Of a stretch of DNA of 64,000 bases, positions 30,422 to 43,780 are shown piece by piece (the stretch's first letter is position 1; every line of letters begins with the position of its first letter). The DNA comes from Calendula officinalis (taxonomy: Eukaryota; Streptophyta; Magnoliopsida; Asterales; Asteraceae), in contig OY970825.1 in the NCBI GenBank assembly GCA_963853835.1, forward strand, positions 40,024,908 through 40,088,907. Reading direction: 5' to 3'. A program made the translations under genes and the position numbers. The notes beneath the pieces were generated by a model, which was not told the DNA's origin, did no database searches, and saw only the letters and a program-made list of their open reading frames with translations.

Positions 30422-32521
30422 TGTAACAATGCAAAATTGAGAAACCATTTTAAGACAAGTGCGGCGGTTTAATAGTAGTTAAGTTTAAGTTATAATTAAC
30501 GTCCGACAATAGTCCCAAAATAAAATATAGTTAATACGATGTTAAAAGCGGCATGACTCAATTTACAAAACACATTTTTAAATACCGAGTTTGGTCAATC
30601 ATCCCATCCAAAGCACCGACCAACCTGAAAATAGTCAACGAGAGAGGGATTAGCACAAAGTTAAGTAAATGAATATAATCTATAATTTCTTCTAAGTACA
30701 ATCCGCAAGTAATAACATTTCCACAATTATAAAACCACATGACCATTGTATGAGAAGACCGGCAATTCTACCACCGAACCTAAAACCATGGTTGGCCCTA
30801 ACCATGATAACCGATGGCCCGATATCCCACGACACGGTAAACCCCCTTGAGAACAACAAATGAGGTCAACAAATGAGGTCAAGCTCCGTTTACCACTAAG
30901 CCCATGATAAAAGATGCTCAGCCTATAGCCACCATTGCTGACTTCTCCCTCAATTTGTGCACCATATCATATAATTATCATACCACAATTAATTATATAA
31001 ACCACATATGCATGATTTAAAAATTCGCGCCAAAAAATCGACCCAGGCCATCCTCGCATTCGCGAAGATGACCTTCTGTTCGTTGTTCGCGTCGCGAGGC
31101 CCATCTTCGCGTTCGTGAAGATTGCCTGACAGCCAAAAAATCCTGCATTTTCCCACATGTATGCAACTACAACCAAATTGAAACCACAACACAAGTTGAA
31201 GGTTAAATCCACTCACCTTTACTTCCAACTTGTCGAACTCAGAGGTCTAATGTTTATGCGTCTCGATCCTGGTTCTTGTACACCAAAGAACACCGAGTTA
31301 GTAATCGGTATTATCAATAATAACTAATATCAACAATGATAACCACCAACTTTCCATCTAGTGTTATCAATACTAACACTAACACATAAACATATCAAAA
31401 TCACTTATACTTACACAATTCAAGCTACTAAGTCAATTTACCTCAAAATTGCCCAAACGGGTCAAAACCGAATATAGCTATAACACTATTAAAACTCCAC
31501 TAACTTCCACCAAATCATCACATCGAGCAAGTCATAAGTAGTTAATCAATTCAACAAGTTCATAACTTCCATAAACCAAGTATTTCACCCAAAAATCACT
31601 AGTTCATCCATTTTGAACCAAACATCCAAAAACTAGTTAGTTCATATTTCTCAAAAACCACCAATACTTGTTAACTAGCATAAATAACTTACTAAACATG
31701 TTAACTTAACATATTAAACAACAACAAACATCAAAACGTCAAGAAAAATCTAAGGTTTGGTAAAACTCATCTTCTCCAAACCACCATTAACGGAGGTTGG
31801 AGGTGATTTTCACCAAACCAAGGTTTCTTCCACCAAATAACCACACATTACATGTAAAAGCTTGTATGAACACAAAATATCATCTCTACAACAAGATTCA
31901 ACAAGAATATTTACACACGTCTTAAACCCTTATTTATCAACTTGCATGAAATTAAAAACAAACACACGTAAGTTGAAGCTTACATCAAGGCCTACTCAAA
32001 AACGAGTTTAGAATTATGATTGAGCAAGGAACAAGCTAATAATCCTCCTTGGAAGCTAAAGAACAAAAGGAAGAAGATGAGAGTTTTTAGAAAAAAGATT
32101 TTGATGGTGATTTCAATATGGTGATGGAAATGGTAATGAGCCAAAAGAGAATAGGCGAGGGGAAAGAGGGTGCCCCTCCCGCCGCATAATGCCAAAACCA
32201 CCAGGGGGGGGGGTTGTATTTTACTTCAGGTTTTTAACAGTGTTTTACGAAAAGTCCGGTTGACAGTTAATTTATTTAAAATAGCAAACGGACTCCGATT
32301 TAAACCAAGAAGATATTTTTGGAATAGTAAATCAAAAGCAAAGCTAAAAATATAAAAATCATTTAGCTACTTAAACATTTCAGAATTTAGATATTTTAAC
32401 CACTTGATTAAATTTATCACAATAGGACAAATGACTTAACAATTTATTAAGCAATTAATCAAATAGTCATTTAATAAAACCTTAAGGTCAAAACTACTAC
32501 GCCGGGTTTCGGTATGTTACA
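30422..32521 (-). mobile_element. Solo LTR (2100 bp) of a gypsy-type element, target duplication TATGT
   Basis: Read on the minus strand it begins TGTAACATACCGAAACC and ends TTGCATTGTTACA. TATGT flanks it directly at 30417-30421 and 32522-32526. It contains a CGCGAA-rich stretch followed by a TATA-like TTTATATAA on the minus strand, as expected of U3. No primer site or internal region adjoins. A fragment of the same LTR family lies at 58005-58363. Confidence 0.85.
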
Positions 32522-32541
32522 TATGTATTTCGTTAAATACA

Positions 32542-34835
32542 TGTAACGACCGGAATTTTTGGTTAATAAATTAAATGAAAATATCGAGGAATAAAGGTGG
32601 TAAAATATTTAATCGAGTCCCCGTTGTGTTTTATCGAGTGTTTGGATGTTTGGGACTTGGTGTAACCAAGTATGGGTCAAGACTTGGATGGCAACAAGTT
32701 TAAAAGGCAAGAAACTGACCCAGAAAGCCCTCGCGGCGCGAGGCAGGCGCGAGGCAGACGCGAGGCAGACGCGAGGTTGAACAGAAACTTCAGAGGCGAA
32801 ACGCGAGAGACTCGCGCCGAGCTCGAGTCGAGCTCGCGTCGCGAGCCAGGCACGAGCGGGGCGCGAGGTCTGTGTTTCAGCGGCAACCAGCAGGCAAAGC
32901 TGCGTCACCTCGCGGCGCGAGGTGGGCGCGAGGATCGTCTGGAGTATATAAACTTATGTGTAAGCTAGGGTTTCATTTCATCTTCAACCCCACACATAGT
33001 GCAGCCATTTTCTAGAGAGAAGTGGATGATTTTGGAGTCTTGAAACTCAAATCATCACCATCTTGAAGGATTGAAACATCAAGGGTAAGTATTCTTGATT
33101 GTCTTGCTTATCTACCTTGAGTGTGAGCTTTGTATGGGTAGAAATGGTGGTTTGGGGAACCATCCATGTCATCTTTGGGGAAGATGACTAATCATGGGTG
33201 TAGAACACTCATTGTAAGCTTGTAATCGATGTGTACAAGTTGGATTTGGGTTTATTGATGGAAATCTTGAACTAGGGTTTGAGATTTCCACCAAGTTGGA
33301 TGAACTTGGTGGTTAGGAATGTGGATATGGATTGATTAGTGTCTAGTTATGGGTAATAACTAGTTATTGTGATGATATTGATGGTAGGTCGAGAAGACCT
33401 AAAGATTGGTGACATTTCACAAGTTGGAAAGCAAGGATTCGTGTTATTAGACACGATTTGGAGTTAGCTTGGCTAAGGTGAGTACATGAGACTTTTACTG
33501 AGTACATAGCAAATGATTTTGAAAACTATGATGTTTCGTGAGTCTTTATTAATAAATGTTTTTAATAAAGATATGATCAAAAGGATAAGAGAATGCAAGT
33601 AATATGCTATTTAAGTATGTCTAAATGACTAATGATTTTTGAAAGAGATTATGATAATGAAAAGTAATAAATAATTCTTTATTAATATGATGGTTGACTA
33701 AGAGTATATGATAATTGGTTTATTAATAATATGTATTAGTAAAACTAATAGCAATGAATTTAAGTGCCAAGTATTGTTTAGTAAACTAGACTAATAAAGG
33801 CAATGATCGAATTGCTAAGAGGATAAGTATAAAACGACTAGTATTATATGCATGCCCTAGTCCATGTAGAGATCAAGTATTTGTGATTATGAATAATAAT
33901 AAGTGAATCTTATTAGTGAATCAAATGGTAAAGTCTATGACGATAATGATGAGAAAAGATAAACGAAATATGATTATGTTAAAAGAGATTAATATGGTAA
34001 TTAGAATAGATGTATTCTAATTTGTGCTTGATTATGAATTGGTGGGGCATAGGCCCGTATTTGATGAAATTCAATGTGTGTAACAAAAGTATCCGGATAA
34101 CGATAACCCATTTATGGGGGAGTGAGATTACTACTTGGGGCGGTACCTCCCTGCGCAAGGGTAGTATATCTATGTGAACGATAACCCGACAACAGAGGGA
34201 TTATGATAACCAGATAAAAAGGGGGATTACGATAACCCGCGAGACGGGGGAGTTGGTGATCTTGGTAAGTTTGGGAGAACCCCAATTACCATGTGATCTT
34301 ATAATGATAACCCACATCGGGGAGTTTGCTTCGGAATGATCCGGGGCGTATGTGATAAAAGGGGTAAGCTTAAGGATAGCTTACATGTATGTGATTATGT
34401 GATGGGTAAGCTTACGGTTAGCTTACTAGTAAGTATGAATAAGCGATAAGATAATAAGTTGATAATTAATAAGTGAATAAAGAAAAGGATTGAATAGTAA
34501 GGACTTTTTATTATTTTTTAGAATGGGTCGAAAACCCATGTATCTCACGAGACTATTTTTTTCTCACGTACTACTTTGTTTTTGGCTATGTACCCAGGTT
34601 CTAGATCGATGGATTAGAGGGTCGCGATAGAAGTGGCCTAGTGTTGATTAGCTCGGGAGCTCGTAGGTAGATCCCGTTTATCCTATGGTTATGATATTAT
34701 AATGTAACACCGGTTTTAATATTATGATAAATGTTTTTAAGGTTTTTGTTAAACCGTATTTTGGGAATAATGAACTTGTAATATTTTTATTTAAAAATAT
34801 GATTTAAAAAGTGTTTTAAAATTTGAGGTGTTACA
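32542..34835 (+). repeat. LTR 1 of the compound element (2294 bp)
   Basis: Begins TGTAACGACCGGAATTTTTGG and ends TTTGAGGTGTTACA. U3 includes a CGCGAGG-rich stretch (about 32730-32930) directly before TATATAAA at 32945-32952. Compared with LTRs 2 and 3 it has a 22-base CGCGAGGCAG expansion and lacks an 11-base duplication further on. Confidence 0.92.
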
Positions 34836-37800
34836 ACTTGGTATCAGAGCTATAGTTTAAGTGAATTAGGTAGGTTTGACCTCCCTAGTCTTAAGCTATG
34901 CTAGTAGGACCATATGTTTCCATAGGATGTCCATGATAAGTCTATTGAGACCGTAAAAGTGCGAGTGTGATACGGTCGAACCCTAAGTGAAATGTCATGT
35001 TTGATTTTCAAGTATTGCATTCGACTGTGGAGTCGATCGTTGGAAATTGTGGAAATGATGATATAAGAAAAAGGATGAACGTGAAAATTGGACAAGCTCC
35101 ACTGGGTTAGGAAGATAATTTTTAGTTGAGTTCTGACAACTCACGGTGATGATGAATAGGGTTCCGGTTTATATGTAAACCAACCCGGTAATTTGGGAAT
35201 TATTCGGGATATGTTTAATTAAATAAGAGAAATAGTGAATGAGGATGTGAGCCAGATTGCGTATGACTGGACGAATGAGGGTAGGCGGGATGATTCTGAC
35301 ATCCGTAAGAAGAATAGGTCTTCGAGTAGCAAGGTTGGTGCTGAGAAGTCCTCGAAGGAAGAGGGTAGTGATTCTGAATTGGAAGAAACGGAAGGATGTC
35401 CGTTCGAGACATTCATGGCGTGTAAGCCGATGCGTATTTGGGAAGTTCCGAGCTGAAGGTGACGATTCGGTGGATCCGTGAAATTGAGCAAGTGATGAAA
35501 GATAGTAAGAGAATGAAGAATGTTATGATGACTCTTGCATCCCAGTTGTTGAAGGCGAGACGTCGTTGTGGAAGAAAGTGATGTGCGAAAGTTTGGAGAA
35601 GTGATATGATACTAGATGTCATGGAAGGAGTTCGCGGGGTCATGGAGAAGATAATTCAACGAAGGATCCTGGAAGCGTCATCAAGTGGAGAAAAGAGGAA
35701 GTCTGATGGTAGCTTGGAGTCAACAAAGAAAGAAAATCTCGTTCAAAGTTCGTCAAATCATGTTGATGTGAAAGGTGCAAAAGTGTGGTAAGTTTCCTCA
35801 ATTATAAAATTGATGGTATGAGGTTCGTGGTTTATTGGTTAATTGTCGCACAATTTGGTGCTTAGGTGAAATGGTATGTATAAGTATGGGTAAGCCGTTT
35901 GGGGTGGAACTGTACTCGGGGAACGGTTTCCCCAGTTTGTTATGTGTAAAGGTATGATATACCTGGGTGAGTTGACGATTGGTATGTCGCGGATAATTAT
36001 GATATTAAAAGATATTTTATCCCGGAATAGTAAATGATTTCAATAAAAGGATGGTAGTACGCGGAAGTACTAAGACTTAGTGAGAATGGTATATATGGAT
36101 GGGAAACCATATAAGGAAAAAGTTTAAAAGTAAGATTGTAGCATTCTGCGGGAACGATGATGGCGATGTGCTATCATCATATGATAATGGTAAAGAAAAG
36201 AAGGGTTAGAGATAAAGTGAGGTCTTAAAACTCGTAAATAGAAAATATGCGGAAAAGAGTAAGCGTCGGGAACACCGAATTTTAGTAATCGAAAATGGTT
36301 GAGTAAAAGTTGACAATTAGTCATGACAAAAGTTTGTATCATGGATGATGGATTCCTTGCTAAGGGTAAAAGGATAAATAATGGTAAAATTTCATAGAGA
36401 TGATATGCTAAGTCAAGGGTAACAATTAATTATTTGGAAAAAGGGACATACAAAAGTGTGATAGCTGATGTTTAGATTATGGATGGAGTCAATTGGTTGA
36501 CTCGAGTTGGTCGGGTGATTCGGTAAAAAATGTGGATAAGTGGATGTAATGGTGGTCACCTAAGTGGTGAAAGAAAGATTGGAAATTTTAATGATGAGAA
36601 AATGAATCGACTAAGGACGACTGATAAATGAGTAGATTGGTGGAAAACACTAGAAATGATTATTTGTATACCGTGTGGTATAAAAGTATAAGTGGGAGTA
36701 AAGATCTATGAAAAGAATATGATTTTAGGAAGGTAATATTATGTGAAATGTGGGGAAATGTAAATTGAATAGAGAATGTGATTAGTTATGAAAGAAAATG
36801 ATGGCATGATGCTAAGTGAATGATGCATACATGAATTGTATACAAGATAGAATGTATTGTATGGGTCTTGTTAGATCGGAGGCTTTCCGGTTAACGAGAT
36901 TTGATGAGTCACTATGGATTGGAGGCTTTCCGATCATTGTGACAATTTGGAATCGTGATGGATTGGAGGCTTTCCGATCACCTCGATAAGATAGTTAAAG
37001 TATAATTTGTTATATCAGGGATATGATGTATGTATCTGACGTATGTAGAACCGTATGGTCAGTTGTTGTTATTATTTTTATGGCAAGTGAGAACTTGGGT
37101 TGAAAACACGGGTCGTTCTTAAGTATAGGTAGGTGTAAGAGATGCCTAAAAGTTTATAGATTATGAAAAGCAATGCTTATAGGAAGCAAAGTTTGTTAGT
37201 AGCCAATGAGTGGTGAAAGATGTATAACGGGTGGTTAGGCCACAATTGGATATGATTGAGGCTCTAAGCCGGTAATCGGAAATTACAAGTATGGTATAAG
37301 GATGTTTGAAGGAAATTATAAATGGTATAAGAATTCGAATGAAGGTTAAAGAGTAATAGAAATCGGTATCGATTTAGATAGAAATTTGTTAATAGATTGT
37401 AGGAAAATTGAAATCGAAGAAAAGAGAAACAATTGAGAAAGGAAATTTAAATATGGAAATCGGGAATGAAAAGCATGGGAAAGATGTTTCGGTAATAAAG
37501 AATATGTGGAATTTAGCAAAGTAAATTGACTTTATTCATAAGTCAAGGTTGGTCAACTAGTGGAATGTTGACTTTAGTCAAAATTGGGTTTTGACTTTCG
37601 TTTAAAATGGTTAGTCAAGGGTAAGGGTATGGTGTATCACATATGTGTGAGTATGATAGTGGTTAATGGATTAATAGAAATAATGGTGGTCAAAGGAGTA
37701 CAACTTTGGCCGTTGGGTATTTCGAATGGAATTTAGAAATCGAGTATGATTGTTGTTGGACCATGAATGTAAGGTCGATGGTTAAGGAAATTTTCAAGAT

Positions 37801-38150
37801 ATTGTTGACTTTGTGCTTAAGTCAAAGATGGAAAATTGTTGACAATTCGGTCAAAGCGAGATGTTGACTATCATTTTGGTTAATTGGTTATTAGTAATGA
37901 TTGGGTCATATCATCCCAATGGGGATTAAGAGTTTGGTTAAATGATGGGAAATGTTAAGGTCAAATTGTGAAATTTTGACCCGTTCGGGTATTAGGAACT
38001 CAAGTTTGGTTTTTGACCCGTTTGGGTATAACGGGTCAAGTGGGCAATTAAATGCATAAGTATTATTGCATCATAATTTGGAAGTGAAATGAGGATTGGG
38101 AATCCCTGAGTTGATTCCGAGGACGGAATCCTTTTTAAGTGGTGGATAGT
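34836..38150 (+). mobile_element. Interior 1 of the compound element, with gag relic
   Basis: Primer site TGGTATCAGAGC at 34839-34850. About 35235-35579 reads as a broken gypsy gag: FMACKP, then after a frameshift IRWIREIEQVMK and MMTLASQLLKARRR. The rest (35600-38150) has no recognisable protein but is conserved with interior 2. Three copies of GGAGGCTTTCCG lie at about 36889-36980. It lacks a 34-base stretch present in interior 2. Confidence 0.85.
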
Positions 38151-40430
38151 TGTAACGACCGGAATTTTCGGTTAATAAATTAAATGGAAATATCGAGGAA
38201 TAAAGGTGGTAAAATATTTAATCGAGTCCCCGTTGTGTTTTATCGAGTGTTTGGATGTTTGGGACTTGGTGTAACCAAGTATGTGTCAAGACTTGGATGG
38301 AAACAAGTTTAAAAGGCAAGAAACTGACCCAGACAGCCCTCGCGGCGCGAGGCAGACGCGAGGTTGAACAGAAACTTCAGAGGCGAAACGCGAGAGACTC
38401 GCGCCGAGCTCGAGTCGAGCTCGCGTCGCGAGCCAGGCGCGAGCGGGACGCGAGGTCTGTGTTTCAGCGGCAACCAGCAGGCAAAGCCGCGTCACCTCGC
38501 GGCGCGAGGTGGGCGCGAGCGGGGCGCGAGGATCGTCTGGAGTATATAAACTTGTGTGTAAGCTAGGGTTTCATTTCATCTTCAACCCCACACATAGTGC
38601 AACCGTTTTCTAGAGAGAAGTGGATGATTTTCGAGTCTTGAAACTCAAATCATCACCATCTTGAAGGATTGAAACATCAAGGGTAAGTATTCTTGATTGT
38701 CTTGCTTATCTACCTTGATTGTGAGCTTTGTATGGGTAGAAATGGTGGTTTGGGGAACCATCCATGTCATCTTTGGGGAAGATGACTAATCATGGGTGTA
38801 GAACACTCATTGTAAGCTTGTAATCGATGTGTACAAGTGTGATTTGGGTTTATTGATGGAAATCTTGAACTAGGGTTTGAGATTTCCACCAAGTTGGATG
38901 AACTTGGTTAGGAATGTGGATATGGATTGATTAGTGTCTAGTTATGGGTAATAACTAGTTATTGTGATGATATTGATGGTAGGTCGAGAAGACCTAAAGA
39001 TTGGTGACATTTCACAAGTTGGAAAGCAAGGATTCGTGTTATTAGACACGATTTGGAGTTAGCTTAGCTAAGGTGAGTACATGAGACTTTTACTGAGTAC
39101 ATAGCAAATGATTTTGAAAACTATGATGTTTCATGAGTCTTTATTAATAAATGTTTTTAATAAAGATATGATCAAAAGGATAAGAGAATGCAAGTAATAT
39201 GCTATTTAAGTATGTCTAAATGACTAATGATTTTTGAAAGAGATTATGATAATGAAAAGTAATTAATAATTCTTTATTAATATGATGGTTGACTAAGAGT
39301 ATATGATAATTGGTTTATTAATAATATGTATTAGTAAAACTAATAGCAATGAATTTAAGTGCCAAGTATTGTTTAGTAAACTAGACTAATAAAGGCAATG
39401 ATCGAATTGCTAAGAGGATAAGTATAAAACGACTAGTATTATATACATGCCCTAGTCAATGTAGAGATCAAGTATTTGTGATTATGAATAATAATAAGTG
39501 AATCTTATTAGTGAATCAAATGGTAAAGTCTATGACGATAATGATGAGAAAAGATAAACGAAATATGATTATGTTAAAAGAGATTAATATGGTAATTAGA
39601 ATAGATGTATTCTAATTTGTGCTTGATTATGAATTGGTGGGGCATAGGCCCGTATTTGATGAAATTCAATGTGTGTAACAAAAGTATCCGGATAACGATA
39701 ACCCATTTATGGGGGAGTGAGATTACTACTTGGGGCGGTACCTCCCTGCGCAAGGGTAGTATATCTATGTGAACGATAACCCGACAACAGAGGGATTATG
39801 ATAACCAGATAAAAAGGGGGATTACGATAACCCGCGAGACGGGGGAGTTGGTGATCTTGGTAAGTTTGGGAGAACCCCAATTACCATGTGATCTTATAAT
39901 GATAACCCACATCGGGGAGTTTGCTTCGGAATGATCCGGGGCGTATGTGATAAAAGGGGTAAGCTTAAGGATAGCTTACATGTATGTGATTATGTGATGG
40001 GTAAGCTTACGGTTAGCTTACTAGTAAGTATGAATAAGCGATAAGATAATAAGTTGATAATTAATAAGTGAATAAAGAAAAGGATTGAATAGTAAGGACT
40101 TTTTATTATTTTTTAGAATGGGTCGAAAACCCATGTATCTCACGAGACTATTTTTTTCTCACGTACTACTTTGTTTTTGGCTATGTACCCAGGTTCTAGA
40201 TCGATGGATTAGAGGGTCGCGATAGAAGTGGCCTAGTGTTGATTAGCTCGGGAGCTCGTAGGTAGATCCCATTTATCCTATGGTTATGATATTATAATGT
40301 AACACCGGTTTTAATATTCTGATAAATGTTTTTAAGGTTTTTGTTAAACCGTATTTTGGTAATAATGAACTTGTAATATTTTTATTTAAAAATATGATTT
40401 AAAAAGTGTTTTAAAATTTGAGGTGTTACA
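38151..40430 (+). repeat. LTR 2 (central, mosaic) of the compound element (2280 bp)
   Basis: Same borders as LTR 1. From 38151 to about 39458 it shares the diagnostic bases and indels of LTR 3. From about 39791 to its end it shares those of LTR 1, with one apparent exception near 40320. TATA box at 38543-38550. Confidence 0.92.
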
Positions 40431-43400
40431 ACTTGGTATCAGAGCTATAGTTTAAGTGAATTAGGTAAGTTTGACCTCCCTAGTCTTAAGCTATGCTAGT
40501 AGGACCATATGTTTCCATAGGATGTCCATGATAAGTCTATTGAGACCGTAAAAGTGCGAGTGTGATACGGTCGAACCCTAAGTGAAATGTCATGTTTGAT
40601 TTTCAAGTATTGCATTCGACTGTGGAGTCGATCGTTGGAAATTGTGGAAATGATGATATAAGAAAAAGGATGAACGTGAAAATTGGACAAGCTCCACTGG
40701 GTTAGGAAGATAATTTTTAGTTGAGTTCTGACAACTCACAGTGATGATGAATAGGGTTCCGGTTTATATGTAAACCAACCCGGTAATTTGGGAATTATTC
40801 GGGATATGTTTAATTAAATACGAGAAATAGTGAACGAGGATGTGAGCCAGATTGCGTATGACTGGACGAATGAGGGTAGGCGGGATGATTCTGACATCCG
40901 TAAGAAGAATAGGTCTTCGAGTAGCAAGGTTGGTGCTGAGAAGTCCTCGAAGGAAGAGGGTAGTGATTCTGAATTGGAAGAAACGGAAGGATGTCCGTTC
41001 GAGACATTCATGGCGTGTAAGCCGATGCGTATTTGGGAAGTTCCGAGCTGAAGGTGACGATTCGGTGGATCCGTGAAATTGAGCAAGTGATGAAAGATAG
41101 TAAGAGAATGAAGAATGTTATGATGACTCTTGCATCCCAGTTGTTGAAGGCGAGACGTCGTTGTGGAAGAAAGTGATGTGCGAAAGTTTGGAGAAGTGAT
41201 ATGATACTAGATGTCATGGAAGGAGTTCGCGGGGTCATGGAGAAGATAATTCAACGAAGGATCCTGGAAGCGTCATCAAGTGGAGAAAAGAGGAAGTCTG
41301 ATGGTAGCTTGGAGTCAACAAAGAAAGAAAATCTCGTTCAAAGTTCGTCAAATCATGTTGATGTGAAAGGTGCAAAAGTGTGGTAAGTTTCCTCAATTAT
41401 AAAATTGATGGTATGAGGTTCGTGGTTTATTGGTTAATTGTCGCACAATTTGGTGCTTAGGTGAAATGGTATGTATAAGTATGGGTAAGCCGTTTGGGGT
41501 GGAACTGTACTCGGGGAACGGTTTCCCCAGTTTGTTATGTGTAAAGGTATGATATACCTGGGTGAGTTGACGATTGGTATGTCGCGGATAATTATGATAT
41601 TAAAAGATATTTTATCCCGGAATAGTAAATGATTTCAATAAAAGGATGGTAGTACGCGGAAGTACTAAGACTTAGTGAGAATGGTATATATGGATGGGAA
41701 ACCATATAAGGAAAAAGTTTAAAAGTAAGATTGTAGCATTCTGCGGGAACGATGATGGCGATGTGCTATCATCATATGATAATGGTAAAGAAAAGAAGGG
41801 TTAGAGATAAAGTGAGGTCTTAAAACTCGTAAATAGAAAATATGCGGAAAAGAGTAAGCGTCGGGAACACCGAATTTTAGTAATCGAAAATGGTTGAGTA
41901 AAAGTTGACAATTAGTCATGACAAAAGTTTGTATCATGGATGATGGATTCCTTGCTAAGGGTAAAAGGATAAATAATGGTAAAATTTCATAGAGATGATA
42001 TGCTAAGTCAAGGGTAACAATTAATTATTTGGAAAAAGGGACATACAAAAGTGTGATAGCTGATGTTTAGATTATGGATCGGAGTCAATTGGTTGACTCG
42101 AGTTGGTCGGGTGATTCGGTAAAAAATGTGGATAAGTGGATGTAATGGTGGTCACCTAAGTGGTGAAAGAAAGATTGGAAATTTTAATGATGAGAAAATG
42201 AATCGACTAAGGACGACTGATAAATGAGTAGATTGGTGGAAAACACTAGAAATGATTATTTGTATACCGTGTGGTATAAAAGTATAAGTGGGAGTAAAGA
42301 TCTATGAAAAGAATATGATTTTAGGAAGGTAATATTATGTGAAATGTGGGGAAATGTAAATTGAATAGAGAATGTGATTAGTTATGAAAGAAAATGATGG
42401 CATGATGCTAAGTGAATGATGCATACATGAATTGTATACAAGATAGAATGTATTGTATGGGTCTTGTTAGATCGGAGGCTTTCCGGTTAACGAGATTTGA
42501 TGAGTCACTATGGATTGGAGGCTTTCCGATCATTGTGACAATTTGGAATCGTGATGGATTGGAGGCTTTCCGATCACCTCGATAAGATAGTTAAAGTATA
42601 ATTTGTTATATCAGGGATATGATGTATGTATCTGACGTATGTAGAACCGTATGGTCAGTTGTTGTTATTATTTTTATGGCAAGTGAGAACTTGGGTTGAA
42701 AACACGGGTCGTTCTTAAGTATAGGTAGGTGTAAGAGATGCCTAAAAGTTTATAGATTATGAAAAGCAATGCTTATAGGAAGCAAAGTTTGTTAGTAGCC
42801 AATGAGTGGTGAAAGATGTATAACGGGTGGTTAGGCCACAATTGGATATGATTGAGGCTCTAAGCCGGTAATCGGAAATTACAAGTATGGTATAAGGATG
42901 TTTGAAGGAAATTATAAATGGTATAAGAATTCGAATGAAGGTTAAAGAGTAATAGAAATCGGTATCGATTTAGATAGAAATTTGTTAATAGATTGTAGGA
43001 AAATTGAAATCGAAGAAAAGAGAAACAATTGAGAAAGGAAATTTAAATATGGAAATCGGGAATGAAAAGCATGGGAAAGATGTTTCGGTAATAAAGAATA
43101 TGTGGAATTTAGCAAAGTAAATTGACTTTATTCATAAGTCAAGGTTGGTCAACTAGTGGAATGTTGACTTTAGTCAAAATTGGGTTTTGACTTTCGTTTA
43201 AAATGGTTAGTCAAGGGTAAGGGTATGGTGTATCACATATGTGTGAGTATGATAGTGGTTAATGGATTAATAGAAATAATGGTGGTCAAAGGAGTACAAC
43301 TTTGGCCGTTGGGTATTTCGAATGGAATTTAGAAATCGAGTATGATTGTTGTTGGACCATGAATGTAAGGTCGATGGTTAAGGAACTGATGATTAATAGA

Positions 43401-43780
43401 ACCACTAATGGGTAAGGAAATTTTCAAGATATTGTTGACTTTGTGCTTAAGTCAAAGATGGAAAATTGTTGACAATTCGGTCAAAGCGAGATGTTGACTA
43501 TCATTTTGGTTAATTGGTTATTAGTAATGATTGGGTCATATCATCCTAATGGGGATTAATAGTTTGGTTAAATGATGGGAAATGTTAAGGTCAAATTGTG
43601 AAATTTTGACCCGTTCGGGTATTAGGAACTCAAGTTTGGTTTTTGACCCGTTTGGGTATAACGGGTCAAGTGGGCAATTAAATGCATAAGTATTATTGCA
43701 TCATAATTTGGAAGTGAAATGAGGATTGGGAATCCCTGAGTTGATTCCGAGGACGGAATCCTTTTTAAGTGGTGGATAGT
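40431..43780 (+). mobile_element. Interior 2 of the compound element
   Basis: Primer site at 40434-40445; gag relic at about 40830-41174; GGAGGCTTTCCG copies at about 42472-42575. It differs from interior 1 by only a handful of substitutions by eye, a one-base indel near 42080 and a 34-base segment at about 43386-43419 bounded by TAAGGAA. Confidence 0.85.

Noticed and set aside
32672..32968. Arg/Glu-rich reading frames in the CGCGAGG stretch, repeated at 38255-38566 and 43885-44196
   Set aside because: They arise from the GC-rich LTR repeat, occur on both strands and change with repeat number; no family resemblance. Treated as LTR sequence.
34839..34850. tRNA gene remnant
   Set aside because: Only the 12-base complement of the tRNA 3' end is present directly after an LTR; it is a primer binding site.
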